The position numbers and the translations under genes were made by a program. 64,000 bases of DNA from a bacterium. GTDB lineage: Bacteria; Spirochaetota; Leptospiria; Leptospirales; Leptonemataceae. Within the stretch, counting starts at the first letter, position 1. Every line of letters begins with the position of its first letter. The stretch spans positions 1 to 64,000 of the forward strand of contig JANSYA010000009.1 in assembly GCA_024742665.1 (NCBI GenBank), given 5' to 3'. The notes under the pieces are model-generated. The model was not told the DNA's origin. It ran no database searches and saw only the letters and a list, made by a program, of their open reading frames with translations. Positions 24,295-33,697 of this stretch are shown piece by piece.

Positions 24295-25238
24295 CTTTCT
24301 TTTTTCGGCGCTTTCGCAGCGGATTTCTTTTTAGCAGCGGAGCGTTTCTTTTTACGGCGCGCGCCGGACTTCTTGCGAACCGGACCTCTGTCCGGCGAAG
24401 TAGAGAATTCGATTAAATGCAAACGATCGGCGGCCGCGGGCGCGTCCGAATAGTTATCGAATAACAAAATCACGCCGCACAACACGATGGCCAGCGTGTA
24501 GATCGCGCCGATGCCGGCGGCGAAAACGCCCAGCCAGAGAGTCGCAAGAAAGGCCAGGCTCAGCAGCAGGGTCCGCCGCGTCCGCCCCGTGGTTAATAGA
24601 TACGAGCTCTTGAGAGCCGCACGCACGCCCAGGCCCTGATCGATCACATACAGCGGCGCAAAGATCAGCCGCGCCATCAGCCAGAGAAACAAAAACAGCC
24701 CGGCGACCAGACGAATCTGAATCAAGCCCTGGTACTCGTTGAAGTCGACTGTGACTTTCACCAGCACGACGTACAGAAAATAATAGTACACGAGAAAGAG
24801 CAGCATGTGCAGATAGCGTCGCGGATCGGTTAAGAACAGCCAGCGCCACGCCGTCGGAACTTCGGGCTCGCGAACCAGGCGCAGCATGAACTGGACCAGG
24901 CCGCCCAGAAAGTACGCCGTAAAGGGCAGAGTCAATACGCTCAGCAGCACGTTTTGCTGATCGCGCATATGCACGACGCTCAACACGATCTGAATCGCGG
25001 CCAGGTGAATGCCCGTCATGATCACGCCGAAGATCGCGGTAGCGCCCAGGGCCCGGCGCCATCTGCGCGTCACGATTTCGTGGGCGTACAAAAAATAGTT
25101 TGCGACGATTCTGAAATTGATGCGAGGCAGTTTCAAACCCGGCGAGGTTTCCGGCGACGGTGCAGGCACGACTCCAGTGGTCCGCCCTGAATCTGGATGT
25201 CTACTGTTTAATCCCGAGGGGATCATCGCGATTCGCAT
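24291..25238 (-). CDS. Membrane protein with Lys-rich C-terminal tail
   Basis: A 315-residue protein with six or so membrane helices between residues 60 and 265, preceded by a Pro-rich cytoplasmic leader. I do not recognise the family. The last ~35 residues are almost all Lys, Arg, Ala and Ser (RRKKKRSAAKKKSAAKAPKK), resembling histone H1-like tails, which could bind nucleic acid or anionic lipid. It converges with and slightly overlaps the MltF gene. A terminator separates it from the phasin-like gene before it. Confidence 0.6.
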   Translation of the reverse strand: MRIAMIPSGLNSRHPDSGRTTGVVPAPSPETSPGLKLPRINFRIVANYFLYAHEIVTRRWRRALGATAIFGVIMTGIHLAAIQIVLSVVHMRDQQNVLLSVLTLPFTAYFLGGLVQFMLRLVREPEVPTAWRWLFLTDPRRYLHMLLFLVYYYFLYVVLVKVTVDFNEYQGLIQIRLVAGLFLFLWLMARLIFAPLYVIDQGLGVRAALKSSYLLTTGRTRRTLLLSLAFLATLWLGVFAAGIGAIYTLAIVLCGVILLFDNYSDAPAAADRLHLIEFSTSPDRGPVRKKSGARRKKKRSAAKKKSAAKAPKKES

Positions 25239-25277
25239 TGGAACGGGAACCGTCGCAGCGCAGTCGCGATCGAACGT

Positions 25278-25309
25278 AAAAAAGCCGGGGCGCGAACCCC
25301 GGCTTTTTT
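25278..25309. terminator. Bidirectional intrinsic terminator
   Basis: AAAAAAGCCGGGG and CCCCGGCTTTTTT form a perfect 13-bp stem around CGCGAA. On the minus strand it ends the phasin-like transcript 36 bp past its stop. Confidence 0.92.
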
Positions 25310-25344
25310 GGACAATTTCGGCCAGGCCGAAAATTGATATGAAC

Positions 25345-25680
25345 TTAAGCTTTCGAACCGATGCTCGCTTCGACTTTGCCCTGCAGCTCTTTTACAGAAG
25401 AGATGCCCTGATCGATCAGGCCGCGCAGTTGTACGACTTGCTCGCTCTGGTCAGCAGCGCCTTTGGCTACCAGTTCTTCGTAACCTTTTTCCAGCTGCGT
25501 GCGCAGGTTGGTGAACTGCTCTTCAGCACCTTTCACCAGGCTCTCCGGCCCGTTAGCCTGCAGATCAGCGAATACGGTTTCGATCTGACCTTTGAGGTTC
25601 AGGATTTGGGTTTCGATTTCTTTGAAGAGTCCGAGACCTGCGTTCAGTGCGTCATGTGCGCTATTTTCGAGATTTGCCAT
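25345..25680 (-). CDS. Phasin-like small helical protein
   Basis: A 111-residue, all-helical, amphipathic protein without Cys, Trp or Pro-rich turns, apart from NGPESL. Heptad-like spacing (LFKEIETQILNLKGQIETVF; FTNLRTQLEKGYEELV) suggests a coiled coil of the phasin or apolipoprotein sort; phasins coat polyhydroxyalkanoate granules. It has its own strong ribosome site (AGGGGA) and a perfect terminator, so it is likely a highly expressed single gene. The phasin label is structural resemblance only, and no PHA synthase is in the window. Confidence 0.65.
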   Translation of the reverse strand: MANLENSAHDALNAGLGLFKEIETQILNLKGQIETVFADLQANGPESLVKGAEEQFTNLRTQLEKGYEELVAKGAADQSEQVVQLRGLIDQGISSVKELQGKVEASIGSKA

Positions 25681-25970
25681 TGTATTTCCCCTTGTGGATA
25701 TTTCCGCATTTCGGCCCGACCTGGATCAGGCCGATCACCCTTGTGCGTTGCGCCATATTTTGTGCGGCGCACCAGAAGTCAAGACAAAACGTAAGATTAT
25801 GCATCGGGGGTGAGGAAATTTTTAGGCTTTTTGGGGAGTGGGCGGATCGGGGCGGCCAGGGCGGTATCACAGCGATTCCTCTTGACCGGCCGATTCTGCG
25901 GCCTTTCGCTTTGTTATGGCATCCATTTCTCGCCGGGGATTGAAACTAATTCCGCGAGCGCGGCGAATCG
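25681..25970. other. Intergenic segment before the IS remnant
   Basis: No gene is supported. GTGCGCGAC-type palindromic pieces (for example TTGTGCGGCGCACCA near 25759-25773) lie upstream of the phasin-like gene and its promoter must be here. The AT content rises toward 25970. Confidence 0.3.
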
Positions 25971-26200
25971 GGAGTGTTAGATATTTTGTGTAAACGCCTT
26001 GCCTATCGGACGGGCATGCGATCTTCAAACATTATCAACAACTGATCTACGACTGTTCCCCAGTTCTGCATAGGACGACTCCATTTTGCCGACGCATTTT
26101 TAGTGTCAGATACACCGATTAGTTTCGCACGTGCCCTGCATCGCGCTTGGTCCGTTCCATGTCCTTCGCTGGCGAGCAATCCCACATGCGTGGAGTGCAA
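25971..26200 (-). mobile_element. IS256-family remnant: terminal sequence and transposase C-terminus
   Basis: The minus strand encodes NASAKWSRPMQNWGTVVDQL followed by LIMFEDRMPVR and a stop at 26003, which matches the usual end of IS256-family transposases (W-x-MP-x-x-NW...FAI-x-FEDR). Just past the stop, CGTTTACACAAAATATCTAA (within 25971-25996, minus) resembles IS256-family terminal repeats. Upstream codons lose similarity and no full transposase or second end is present, so this is a relic. The next bases (26207-26320) contain only a ~30-codon open piece (MPDGDRPEKWKVPEWHPITE) of unknown origin. Confidence 0.65.
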
Positions 26201-26320
26201 AAACTACTCCACAATGCCGTTGATCAACTTCACCTCTTCGGTAATGGGATGCCACTCAGGCACCTTCCATTTTTCTGGGCGATCGCCATCCGGCATGCGT
26301 CTTTCCGGCGTTGTTCAGAA

Positions 26321-27274
26321 TTAATTCTGACAATCCAGATCATTTTCCAAATTCATAACTTGAATTTTACCATCATACGCTCCCGCGATAACAACATCGC
26401 AGTCATCTCTAACATAAAGCGCTGTAATGGAATCCGAATCTAATTTCTTCACAAACACTTTCTCAAAGGTCTTCGTTTCCCATACATGAAGGTTGCCATC
26501 CCATCCCGCCGAAAATAGATAGCGGCCATTGGCCCCAAATTGTATCGCAGGCATTTCGTCCACCATCCGAAACTCTTTCAGCAAGATCCCATCCGGAAGC
26601 CCCCATAGGCGAATGGTTCTATTCTTTGACGTTGTTGCAAAAAGCTTCCCGTCAGCGGAAGATGCGATTCCCACGACAGCCCCTCTGTCATGAGCGTCCT
26701 CTATCGATTTGAGCAACTTCCCGCTACGCAATTCCCAAATTCGGATCCATGCCCCGCTGGTGAACCGACCGCCCCCTGCGATCACGTGCGTATCATCAAC
26801 TATATGTATCGCCTCAATAGTATTTCTCGGATCCACGTCCTCAAATAACCAGACCTCTTGATCAATATCAGAATATACGACAACCTTATTATCGTTCGAA
26901 GCTATGGCGTAGAAGTCTCTATAAATGGCAAGCCCTGAGAGCGGGTATTCCCCCTTCCGAATCTGCTTTCGGCTTCCCTCACGCCAGAATAGCACCTGGC
27001 CATCACCGCCCACAGTAAGCAGCCCATCTCGATAGAATCGTACATCATTCCAGTGACGAGCTCCTTCAAGTTCCTCAGTCTGGCCTGATAAAAAGTTCCA
27101 CTTCAAAATATAACCTGGCGCTCCTACTAATATTTCGTCACCTCGGTTATCAATTGAGTAGATTCCTGATCGCCAGGTTTTTTCACTACCCGGAGCACAG
27201 GAAAAAATTGCGACGCCTACATACAGGCAAGCCAGGATATATCTCTTAGAAAACGAATGCATTTTACTCCCCAT
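26321..27274 (-). CDS. WD40-repeat lipoprotein, possible immunity or accessory protein
   Basis: A 317-residue protein. A signal peptide ends in a lipobox (VAIFSCAPG, Cys about 26). The rest is built of WD40-like blades (IRIWELRSGKLLKS, IRLWGLPDGILLKEF, LHVWETKTFEKVF), enough for one seven-bladed propeller. It starts inside the last codons of the giant Hint protein (11-bp overlap), so the two are co-translated. The DNA is much poorer in GC than most of the window. Place, overlap and envelope targeting fit an immunity protein for the neighbour's C-terminal domain, but WD40 immunity proteins are not a known standard, so this is inference. A second start at 27262 is equally good. Confidence 0.72.
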   Translation of the reverse strand: MGSKMHSFSKRYILACLYVGVAIFSCAPGSEKTWRSGIYSIDNRGDEILVGAPGYILKWNFLSGQTEELEGARHWNDVRFYRDGLLTVGGDGQVLFWREGSRKQIRKGEYPLSGLAIYRDFYAIASNDNKVVVYSDIDQEVWLFEDVDPRNTIEAIHIVDDTHVIAGGGRFTSGAWIRIWELRSGKLLKSIEDAHDRGAVVGIASSADGKLFATTSKNRTIRLWGLPDGILLKEFRMVDEMPAIQFGANGRYLFSAGWDGNLHVWETKTFEKVFVKKLDSDSITALYVRDDCDVVIAGAYDGKIQVMNLENDLDCQN

Positions 27275-30200
27275 ATTTATCCTCTAATTCGGGGCCATGA
27301 TCTCTGAGAGTTCCACTAATATAATTAGCAGCCTGTTGGGAATTCACAATATTCCCTTCTCGTATTTGTCGCCCGAGCCAGTACCCCGCGAGACTGAGAC
27401 GCAGATCTTCCCTGCTGTTTCCTCTTTGCGAACGCACGATCGGAATCTTTGCCAACTGCCGTTCGGCAGCAGCCCAATTGTTACCTTTTGGCCCAAGAGC
27501 GTTGTACGCGTCACTAAAGGCTTGAACGGCTTCCGGATTGTTCTGCGCCCTTTCAAATTGGCGAGTGTAGTGCCCTGGCTGAATCATACCTCCGTATTCC
27601 GAATCGGGTGCCAGTTCATGACCGACTATCGCCTGAAGTGCCAGCTCTTCATCCGAAGACGAAAAGTCTTTAGCAATTGTCCTCATTTTCCAGGTCACAG
27701 TTTCTTCAGGCACAAAGGCCAGCTTCACCGCAGTCAAGAAGTGACCTACCTGTCGACGGCTGGATTCATGCGGGTCCTGAAATTCAGGAGCAAATCCGGC
27801 GTCACTTGAAGGTGTAATATTGAATTGAGCCCCCAGGGCATCATTATTTGCGGCGATAATTTCGCTTAATTTTTCAGCGGCATTCGTTTCATGACTTAAG
27901 TCCTCGGACCCAAAGATTCGCTCCAGATACTCGATATCTGCTGAATCGGGGTGCGTTTCTTTTATTTTAGCATAAAGTAACCGAGCTTTTTCACGCAAGT
28001 ATTCATCTTTTGTAGGAGCGGCCGCACTTTCACACCCCGTCGCCTGACTGCAATTCCATCGGTTTTCCTCCGAGTATCTTTCCACAAAATCTAAATAGGT
28101 CTTTGGATATTCGTCATATTCGCTATTATGCACCAGCACCCCGGACTCGCCCACGAAATAGTTATGATTATCAGCTACGCTGAAATTATAGACCGCCTCG
28201 TGTCGCGCATCGATCGTCACCGAAGCGATGCGCTCTTCGCCGGCAGTCGCCTTCGAAATATCGCCGGCCCGTAGCTTGCGAGCCTCAACCCAGCCCTTTC
28301 CAAGAATATAAAACGGATGCGACCATGTCGTCTCAAGCGACTGTCCGCTGTCGTATTCGACTTTATAAACCCGATCCGCCTTGCGAACAAAAGTCTCGGA
28401 GACCTGCTTCCATTCCTGCTCATCCGTCCGCTCGCTCCAGCTCAGCACTACATCGCCGACTCTGACGTCCTCGATCTTCTTATAGTTGCCGCCGTTTTCG
28501 CCCGCGCCGTCCTTCACGCGCACGAGCGTCCCCGCCACAAAACACGTCCGCTCGTGGTAGTTCCCCTGGTCGTCTACAAAGCCGTGTTCGTCCGACTGAA
28601 TCCCGAAGATATAATTGATCCCGTCACCGACGGCGCCAAAGACCTGCGAAAAGAAACTATCGCGCGACTCATCGAAGCCGAGTTCGTTCCGGTCGCCCCA
28701 GACTTTCAGCGCGAGCTTCTCGTCATTCATCGCCTCGGGATCGTTCGCGATCTTTTCGCGAATCTCATCCGCTTCTTCCGGCGACATCTTATTCGCGCCG
28801 ACCAGGGCATCCAGCTTCTCGTTCCAGCCATTCTCCCGACGATTCGGATCCAGGGACTTAATCTCTTTATTCAGCTCGTTCCACGCGGCTGCCAGCTCTT
28901 TGCGTTTCTCGGGATCCGTCTCCGCATCCAGCAGTTCGTTCACTCGCTCACGCTCTTTCTGCGCGTTCACGAACGCTTCTTCTTCGAACTGCCAGTCCAC
29001 CCCCAGGCTAATCGTATTCGTCACGCCCTGAAAGCTTCCATCGGTATCCCAGAAAAACTGACCGCTGTTGCCTGCGCTCATGCCGCTCAGCCCGGATGCA
29101 GTCCGATCGTTGTAACCGAGAGTTTGATTTACGTCCACGCCGTAGCTGCCGTCGAAGTTGATGCTCAGACCGCCGCCCAGAGTATGCGCGTATCGCATGC
29201 CACCCGGTAAATCATTGTAGTTCGTGCCGCTCCCGTTGATTCCAATCCCGGTCATGCCTTCGCGGTCGAAGTTCAGGACGCCGCCCACGTTGTATTCGTC
29301 CGGGAAATTACTCCGGTCCGTGGCGGATTTCTCTCCGGTATAGCCGACATTCACATTGCCGCCCTGGAATTCCCCGTATCGATCGAAGCTCAAACCGATC
29401 CCGCCGTGATAACCGGTTTTCGAACCGCTCTGCGGGTCGGCAGAACTCGCGCTGAGCCCGAGGCTCACGCCGGTAACGCCCTCGCCCTCTTGAAACGACA
29501 GACCCGCTGAACCGCTCAGGCTTGTACCAGCGAAAGGCAAGGTGCCGCCGATGCTTCCGCCCCAGCCGTTTTCGTAGCTATAAGAGACGCTGAGGTTTAC
29601 ACCAAAGCGCGACAGCGCGGAGAAGCCGGCGCTCATATAGCCCGCAAGCGCGCCGCGCGTGCCGCCTTTCAGCGAACCCATGTATGATTGCTTGATCGCG
29701 TTGTACGCCAGCCAGATCCCCGTGCCCAATCCCGGAATAATATTCCCGACGGTGTTCAACACGATACCGCCGACGGTCTCGGCGACCTGCAGCGCCACGC
29801 CCATATCTTTGTTGTACTCGGCGTTGCGCCAGAGATAGGTGCTGCCAAACGTCAGATAATCTTCCGGTCGCATCGCGGCGGCCGCGTCTTTGCGTTGCTT
29901 GTGATTGTAACGTTCTAAAGCCCGATGATAGTGCTCCGCGATTCCGGGAATCCCGACGTGGGCTTCGATGTCCGCGAAAGCCTGGGCGGTGATCGCTTCC
30001 TCCAGACTCGCGCCTTCGAACAACATCATGCGCGTCATCGTCGACGGTAAATTCATCGCCTTCGCGACGGTGTTGCCCATCGTTTCGCGCATCTGCAGCG
30101 TCGCCTGGCTCGGCGCTCGCTCCGGCGGCGTGATGCTCTGCATGAGCGGGCTCAGCACCGCGCTGACGGCGTTCCCCAGGCCGGTCAGCGGCTGAACGCT

Positions 30201-33200
30201 GGTCATAGTTCGCAGAGACATCGTATCCTGCGAAGCTTCGACGTATCGCTCCGCCCGCTCCTTCATCTCGCCGCTGATGCGGTCGCGATCTATACCGACG
30301 GCCAGCTTGTGAGAGTCCTTTACGAAGTTGGTAAAGTCTCGCGAGTCTTCGAAGGGCGACGGCGGAAAAAGCGGCAGATCTTGCGCGAGCGCATTCCAGA
30401 GTTTGAACGGCGCTTCCTGCGCCGCCTGGCCGAACTGGGTGTCTTTAATCAGCGCGAAGGGGCCGAAGACATCGCCGATACCTGTAAGCCCCCCATCTTT
30501 GAGCGAATCGGTCACTCGATTCATCGAGATCGTATTGCCGGTATACAGACGCGCGCGACGGTTCATCTTATCGATGCTTTCTTTCGCGAAGGCCGCCAGG
30601 CCCTGGATTCCGCTGGCGTCTTCCAGGAAGGTATAGGCCGCACTCTCCAGCCAGCTACTGGCGGCGTCCCCCGGCTCCATGCCATTCGCCAGGTTCATCA
30701 AGAAACCGGCCGGCACATTGAAAGTCTCTTCCAACACCTGAGCCATTTCGCTCTGGACGACGCCCTGGGCCCACTGGGCGAAATTAAAACCGCCGCCCGC
30801 GATACCCTGAATCAGCGAAGAAAGCGTGCTGGCGATCTTCACCTGGTTCTGAATATTTTTTTGTGCGCCGGACCACCGCGAGCTCAGGCTCTTGTTGGCT
30901 TCGCTCGTCAAATCCACGAGACCGTCTAATTGAGTGTCGAAGGCCTCCGCGAAGTCGTCGAGATCCTCGAAGAAATCCTCGTTCGCCTGCCTGATATCAA
31001 ACTCTTCGCTGAACAGGCCGGCCGTTTCGCCCAGCTTGATCGCTCCGGCTCCTTGAAAGTGGATCGTTTGCTCTTCCGTGTCGACGTCGTATGAATCGAA
31101 TTGCGTCGCATCTTCGCCGGCCCGCAGCGTGACCGTGCCCTTCGCGATTTTACGCGTCGCGGTGATTACGCCGGTATCGGAAACCGTTACGTTGGTCCAC
31201 TTCTGGCGCTCGATCTGTTCCTGATAGCTCTGTACGATTTGCTCGCGTTCTTTGACCGCGTCGAAAGGCGGCACGTACTTCCAGGGTTTCTTCTGCTGAT
31301 CTTCTATGTATTCCTGGCGACGTTTTTCGAGCGCTTCGTTCACATCTTCGTCGTCGATTTCCGCGCTGCGTTCGAGCATCGCCTTGAGGCTGTCGGTGGC
31401 GCTCTTTTGTTCGGCGACGGCCTTATCGTTCAGATCCTCGACGACCGCGATATTCAACGCCCCGCTCAGGGTTTCGCCGATCTTCTGGCCGGCGTTCGCG
31501 AAACTTTTGAAATCAGGTACGCCCTGGTCCGCGCGCTGTAAAAACGCTTCTTCCACCTGCGGGCGCGCTTCCAGCGTAACCGTATAAGCCTCGCGCAGAC
31601 TTTCGGTCGTGAGCAGATTAAACTCCGCGATGCCGAATTCTCGCGAAAGACTCGCTTCGCGCTCCAATTCGAGGCGCTGCTCTTCGCTTTCCGCTTCGCT
31701 CAGCTTCTGCGTGAGTTCGCGGAACTGCCCCAGGCCCTTGCGAATTTCGGTGTCCATCTGCGCGAGATAGTAATTGCGCTGAGCCGAAATTCGCGCCACG
31801 CTCGATTCATAGTCGGCGTTATAGGCCGCGACTTCAGTCGCCGCCTGAGCCTGCCAGGCGGTATAATTCGCTTCGTACTGGGCGCTCTGGGTCTCCCAGT
31901 TTTGAATCGCCGGCAGCACGTCGTTCTGCCAGTCCGTCAACATCGCGCCGAGCTGACTGTCGTACGTATTCCAGGTATCCCGGTTGGACTCGGCGTTCGC
32001 GTCGTACAGCGTATAGTCGGCGTACCAGTGGTATTCTTCCTCCGGAAACATACCGACCAGGGCGAGAATCACCGGCGGGATCCCCGCCAGCGCCGTCGCA
32101 TCCCATACGCCGAAGTCGTAGCCCGCAGTCTGGAAACACTCGGCGTGGCTCGCAGTGTGGACCTGTCCGGGGGCGACATGATAGTTCGAAATCGGACTGC
32201 GGCCGCATACGCTCACATTCGAAACGCTGCTGACCGTGCGCCGATCGCCCTGTCTGAGATAATTCTGCAAATTCGTCGAGTTGCCGAGGAGCGACTCGAT
32301 CGCATAGCGCACGCCTTCGTACTGAGGATCGGTGTCGATCGCGATTCGAATCTGCGCCCGCCGCGCGTCACGCAGCACCGGGTCCCAGGTGGCGCTTGCG
32401 TTTACAGTCCAGGTCAGGCCGGCCAGGGTCCGCAGCGTTCCAGGCACGGGCGTATGAATCTGGTTGTCCCAGCTCGTCGCATTCGCCTGGGCCTGGACCT
32501 GGCGATTCTGCAGATATGTCGTTAACTGCGTTGCAAGCGTACTTAAGGGATCGCGATTATCGAGGCCGGTCTGCACCTGGTTCAACAGGTTTTGCAGCGT
32601 CACCCCCGCCGCATTCATATTGGCAAAGTCCACGCTCAGCGTATTGTCGGCGTTGACCGTGGTCGCGTAAAATTGATTGCTGCTCGCCAGATAATTCGAA
32701 AGATTCGTCGTGAGCGTCTGAATACCGGCGCGCACCTGATCTTCGTACGCGTTAATCTGCGCGAGATTCTGCTGAAACTGCACGTCGGCCGCGACGATCG
32801 CGTCCATATAGGCGCTACGGTCCGCGTTAATTCGACCGAGGGCGCCCTGGTATTCCGCGTACGTCGCTTCGACGTGGGCCCGCATACGCAGGCGATAGGT
32901 TTCGCGCTCGCGTTCCAGGCGTTCCGCCGCGGCGCCCAGCGTTATATTCCCGTTTTCGCCGGACTGAGCCGCAGCCGCGCCCTGATCTCGAACATCGTCG
33001 CTGTCTTCAAAAAATTCGTTGAGATCGCCGTCGCCGTTGTTGTCCGATAGAAATGCGATGCGATGCTGATCGATGTAGCGCTCCGCAGCGGTCATCCACT
33101 GTTCACGCGCGGCCTCTTTTTGAATCACCAGCTCGTTCAGCAGGTACTGCTGATAGTTCGCGTTCGCGTTATAAGCGTCGCTCTGGGTTACGGCCACGGC

Positions 33201-33497
33201 CTCAGCGGCGATCGCCGCATCCACCTGGGTTTCCCAGGCCGCTCCCAGTAAGATCTGAGCCTGTTCCACCAGGACTTCCCAGTGGGGTTGACTGCTCGCA
33301 GACTGCGTCGCAGCGGCAATGGCAGGATCCAGATCCGCGCTGTTAAAGGCGGGCGTGGGCAGCGAAGGAACGGCGACCGGCTGGCTGCGCAGACGAGCGC
33401 CGCCGGCGCTAAAGGGCGCGACCGGCGCAAGCAGCATGCTCAGCGCAAGCACGCTGGCGACGGCGCGACGAAGCATATCGTATCTACGAGCTTTCAT
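27264..33497 (-). CDS. Giant TIGR04388-like exported protein with Hint and C-terminal cassette
   Basis: A 2,077-residue protein. A signal peptide (LRRAVASVLALSMLLAPVAP) is followed by a long Ala/Gln/Asn-rich, largely helical and coiled-coil region (to about 1250), a Gly/Ser-rich beta repeat region (about 1290-1520; repeated SGSAGLSF, GGIGLSFD, GGVLNFD, GGGLSINFD), a charged helical stretch, and a Hint domain (about 1652-1791) that begins CFVAGTLVRV and ends GVLVHN, with TTWSHPFYI and NYFVGE blocks. The last ~286 residues are unlike the rest. Hint domains before a variable C-terminus are typical of polymorphic toxins, where they release the tip. The Ala-rich body resembles what I recall of Leptospira TIGR04388 proteins. 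Start ATG 33497 has AGAGG six bases upstream. The toxin activity is unproven. Confidence 0.8.
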   Translation of the reverse strand: MKARRYDMLRRAVASVLALSMLLAPVAPFSAGGARLRSQPVAVPSLPTPAFNSADLDPAIAAATQSASSQPHWEVLVEQAQILLGAAWETQVDAAIAAEAVAVTQSDAYNANANYQQYLLNELVIQKEAAREQWMTAAERYIDQHRIAFLSDNNGDGDLNEFFEDSDDVRDQGAAAAQSGENGNITLGAAAERLERERETYRLRMRAHVEATYAEYQGALGRINADRSAYMDAIVAADVQFQQNLAQINAYEDQVRAGIQTLTTNLSNYLASSNQFYATTVNADNTLSVDFANMNAAGVTLQNLLNQVQTGLDNRDPLSTLATQLTTYLQNRQVQAQANATSWDNQIHTPVPGTLRTLAGLTWTVNASATWDPVLRDARRAQIRIAIDTDPQYEGVRYAIESLLGNSTNLQNYLRQGDRRTVSSVSNVSVCGRSPISNYHVAPGQVHTASHAECFQTAGYDFGVWDATALAGIPPVILALVGMFPEEEYHWYADYTLYDANAESNRDTWNTYDSQLGAMLTDWQNDVLPAIQNWETQSAQYEANYTAWQAQAATEVAAYNADYESSVARISAQRNYYLAQMDTEIRKGLGQFRELTQKLSEAESEEQRLELEREASLSREFGIAEFNLLTTESLREAYTVTLEARPQVEEAFLQRADQGVPDFKSFANAGQKIGETLSGALNIAVVEDLNDKAVAEQKSATDSLKAMLERSAEIDDEDVNEALEKRRQEYIEDQQKKPWKYVPPFDAVKEREQIVQSYQEQIERQKWTNVTVSDTGVITATRKIAKGTVTLRAGEDATQFDSYDVDTEEQTIHFQGAGAIKLGETAGLFSEEFDIRQANEDFFEDLDDFAEAFDTQLDGLVDLTSEANKSLSSRWSGAQKNIQNQVKIASTLSSLIQGIAGGGFNFAQWAQGVVQSEMAQVLEETFNVPAGFLMNLANGMEPGDAASSWLESAAYTFLEDASGIQGLAAFAKESIDKMNRRARLYTGNTISMNRVTDSLKDGGLTGIGDVFGPFALIKDTQFGQAAQEAPFKLWNALAQDLPLFPPSPFEDSRDFTNFVKDSHKLAVGIDRDRISGEMKERAERYVEASQDTMSLRTMTSVQPLTGLGNAVSAVLSPLMQSITPPERAPSQATLQMRETMGNTVAKAMNLPSTMTRMMLFEGASLEEAITAQAFADIEAHVGIPGIAEHYHRALERYNHKQRKDAAAAMRPEDYLTFGSTYLWRNAEYNKDMGVALQVAETVGGIVLNTVGNIIPGLGTGIWLAYNAIKQSYMGSLKGGTRGALAGYMSAGFSALSRFGVNLSVSYSYENGWGGSIGGTLPFAGTSLSGSAGLSFQEGEGVTGVSLGLSASSADPQSGSKTGYHGGIGLSFDRYGEFQGGNVNVGYTGEKSATDRSNFPDEYNVGGVLNFDREGMTGIGINGSGTNYNDLPGGMRYAHTLGGGLSINFDGSYGVDVNQTLGYNDRTASGLSGMSAGNSGQFFWDTDGSFQGVTNTISLGVDWQFEEEAFVNAQKERERVNELLDAETDPEKRKELAAAWNELNKEIKSLDPNRRENGWNEKLDALVGANKMSPEEADEIREKIANDPEAMNDEKLALKVWGDRNELGFDESRDSFFSQVFGAVGDGINYIFGIQSDEHGFVDDQGNYHERTCFVAGTLVRVKDGAGENGGNYKKIEDVRVGDVVLSWSERTDEQEWKQVSETFVRKADRVYKVEYDSGQSLETTWSHPFYILGKGWVEARKLRAGDISKATAGEERIASVTIDARHEAVYNFSVADNHNYFVGESGVLVHNSEYDEYPKTYLDFVERYSEENRWNCSQATGCESAAAPTKDEYLREKARLLYAKIKETHPDSADIEYLERIFGSEDLSHETNAAEKLSEIIAANNDALGAQFNITPSSDAGFAPEFQDPHESSRRQVGHFLTAVKLAFVPEETVTWKMRTIAKDFSSSDEELALQAIVGHELAPDSEYGGMIQPGHYTRQFERAQNNPEAVQAFSDAYNALGPKGNNWAAAERQLAKIPIVRSQRGNSREDLRLSLAGYWLGRQIREGNIVNSQQAANYISGTLRDHGPELEDKYGE

Positions 33498-33592
33498 GGA
33501 CAACCTCTGACGACAAACAATCGCTCTTCCCGGGACAGGCGAGCATTGACCATCGTAGTCGCCGACACCGCGGGCATCCACATAAATATTCG

Positions 33593-33620
33593 CGGAACTA
33601 ATACTTATAGATTAGTTCCG
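33593..33620. promoter_or_regulatory. Inverted repeat upstream of the giant gene
   Basis: CGGAACTAAT and ATTAGTTCCG form a perfect 10-bp inverted repeat around an 8-bp centre. It lies about 95 bp before the giant gene's start and about 80 bp after the end of the membrane-protein gene. AT-rich DNA surrounds it. Operator or hairpin; no T-run follows on the minus strand. Confidence 0.45.
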
Positions 33621-33697
33621 TTGATAAATTTGTTAGAATATTAAAAATATGCAAGAACGAGCGACAAAGCGCGAACACTCGCGCGATAGATTGACCA

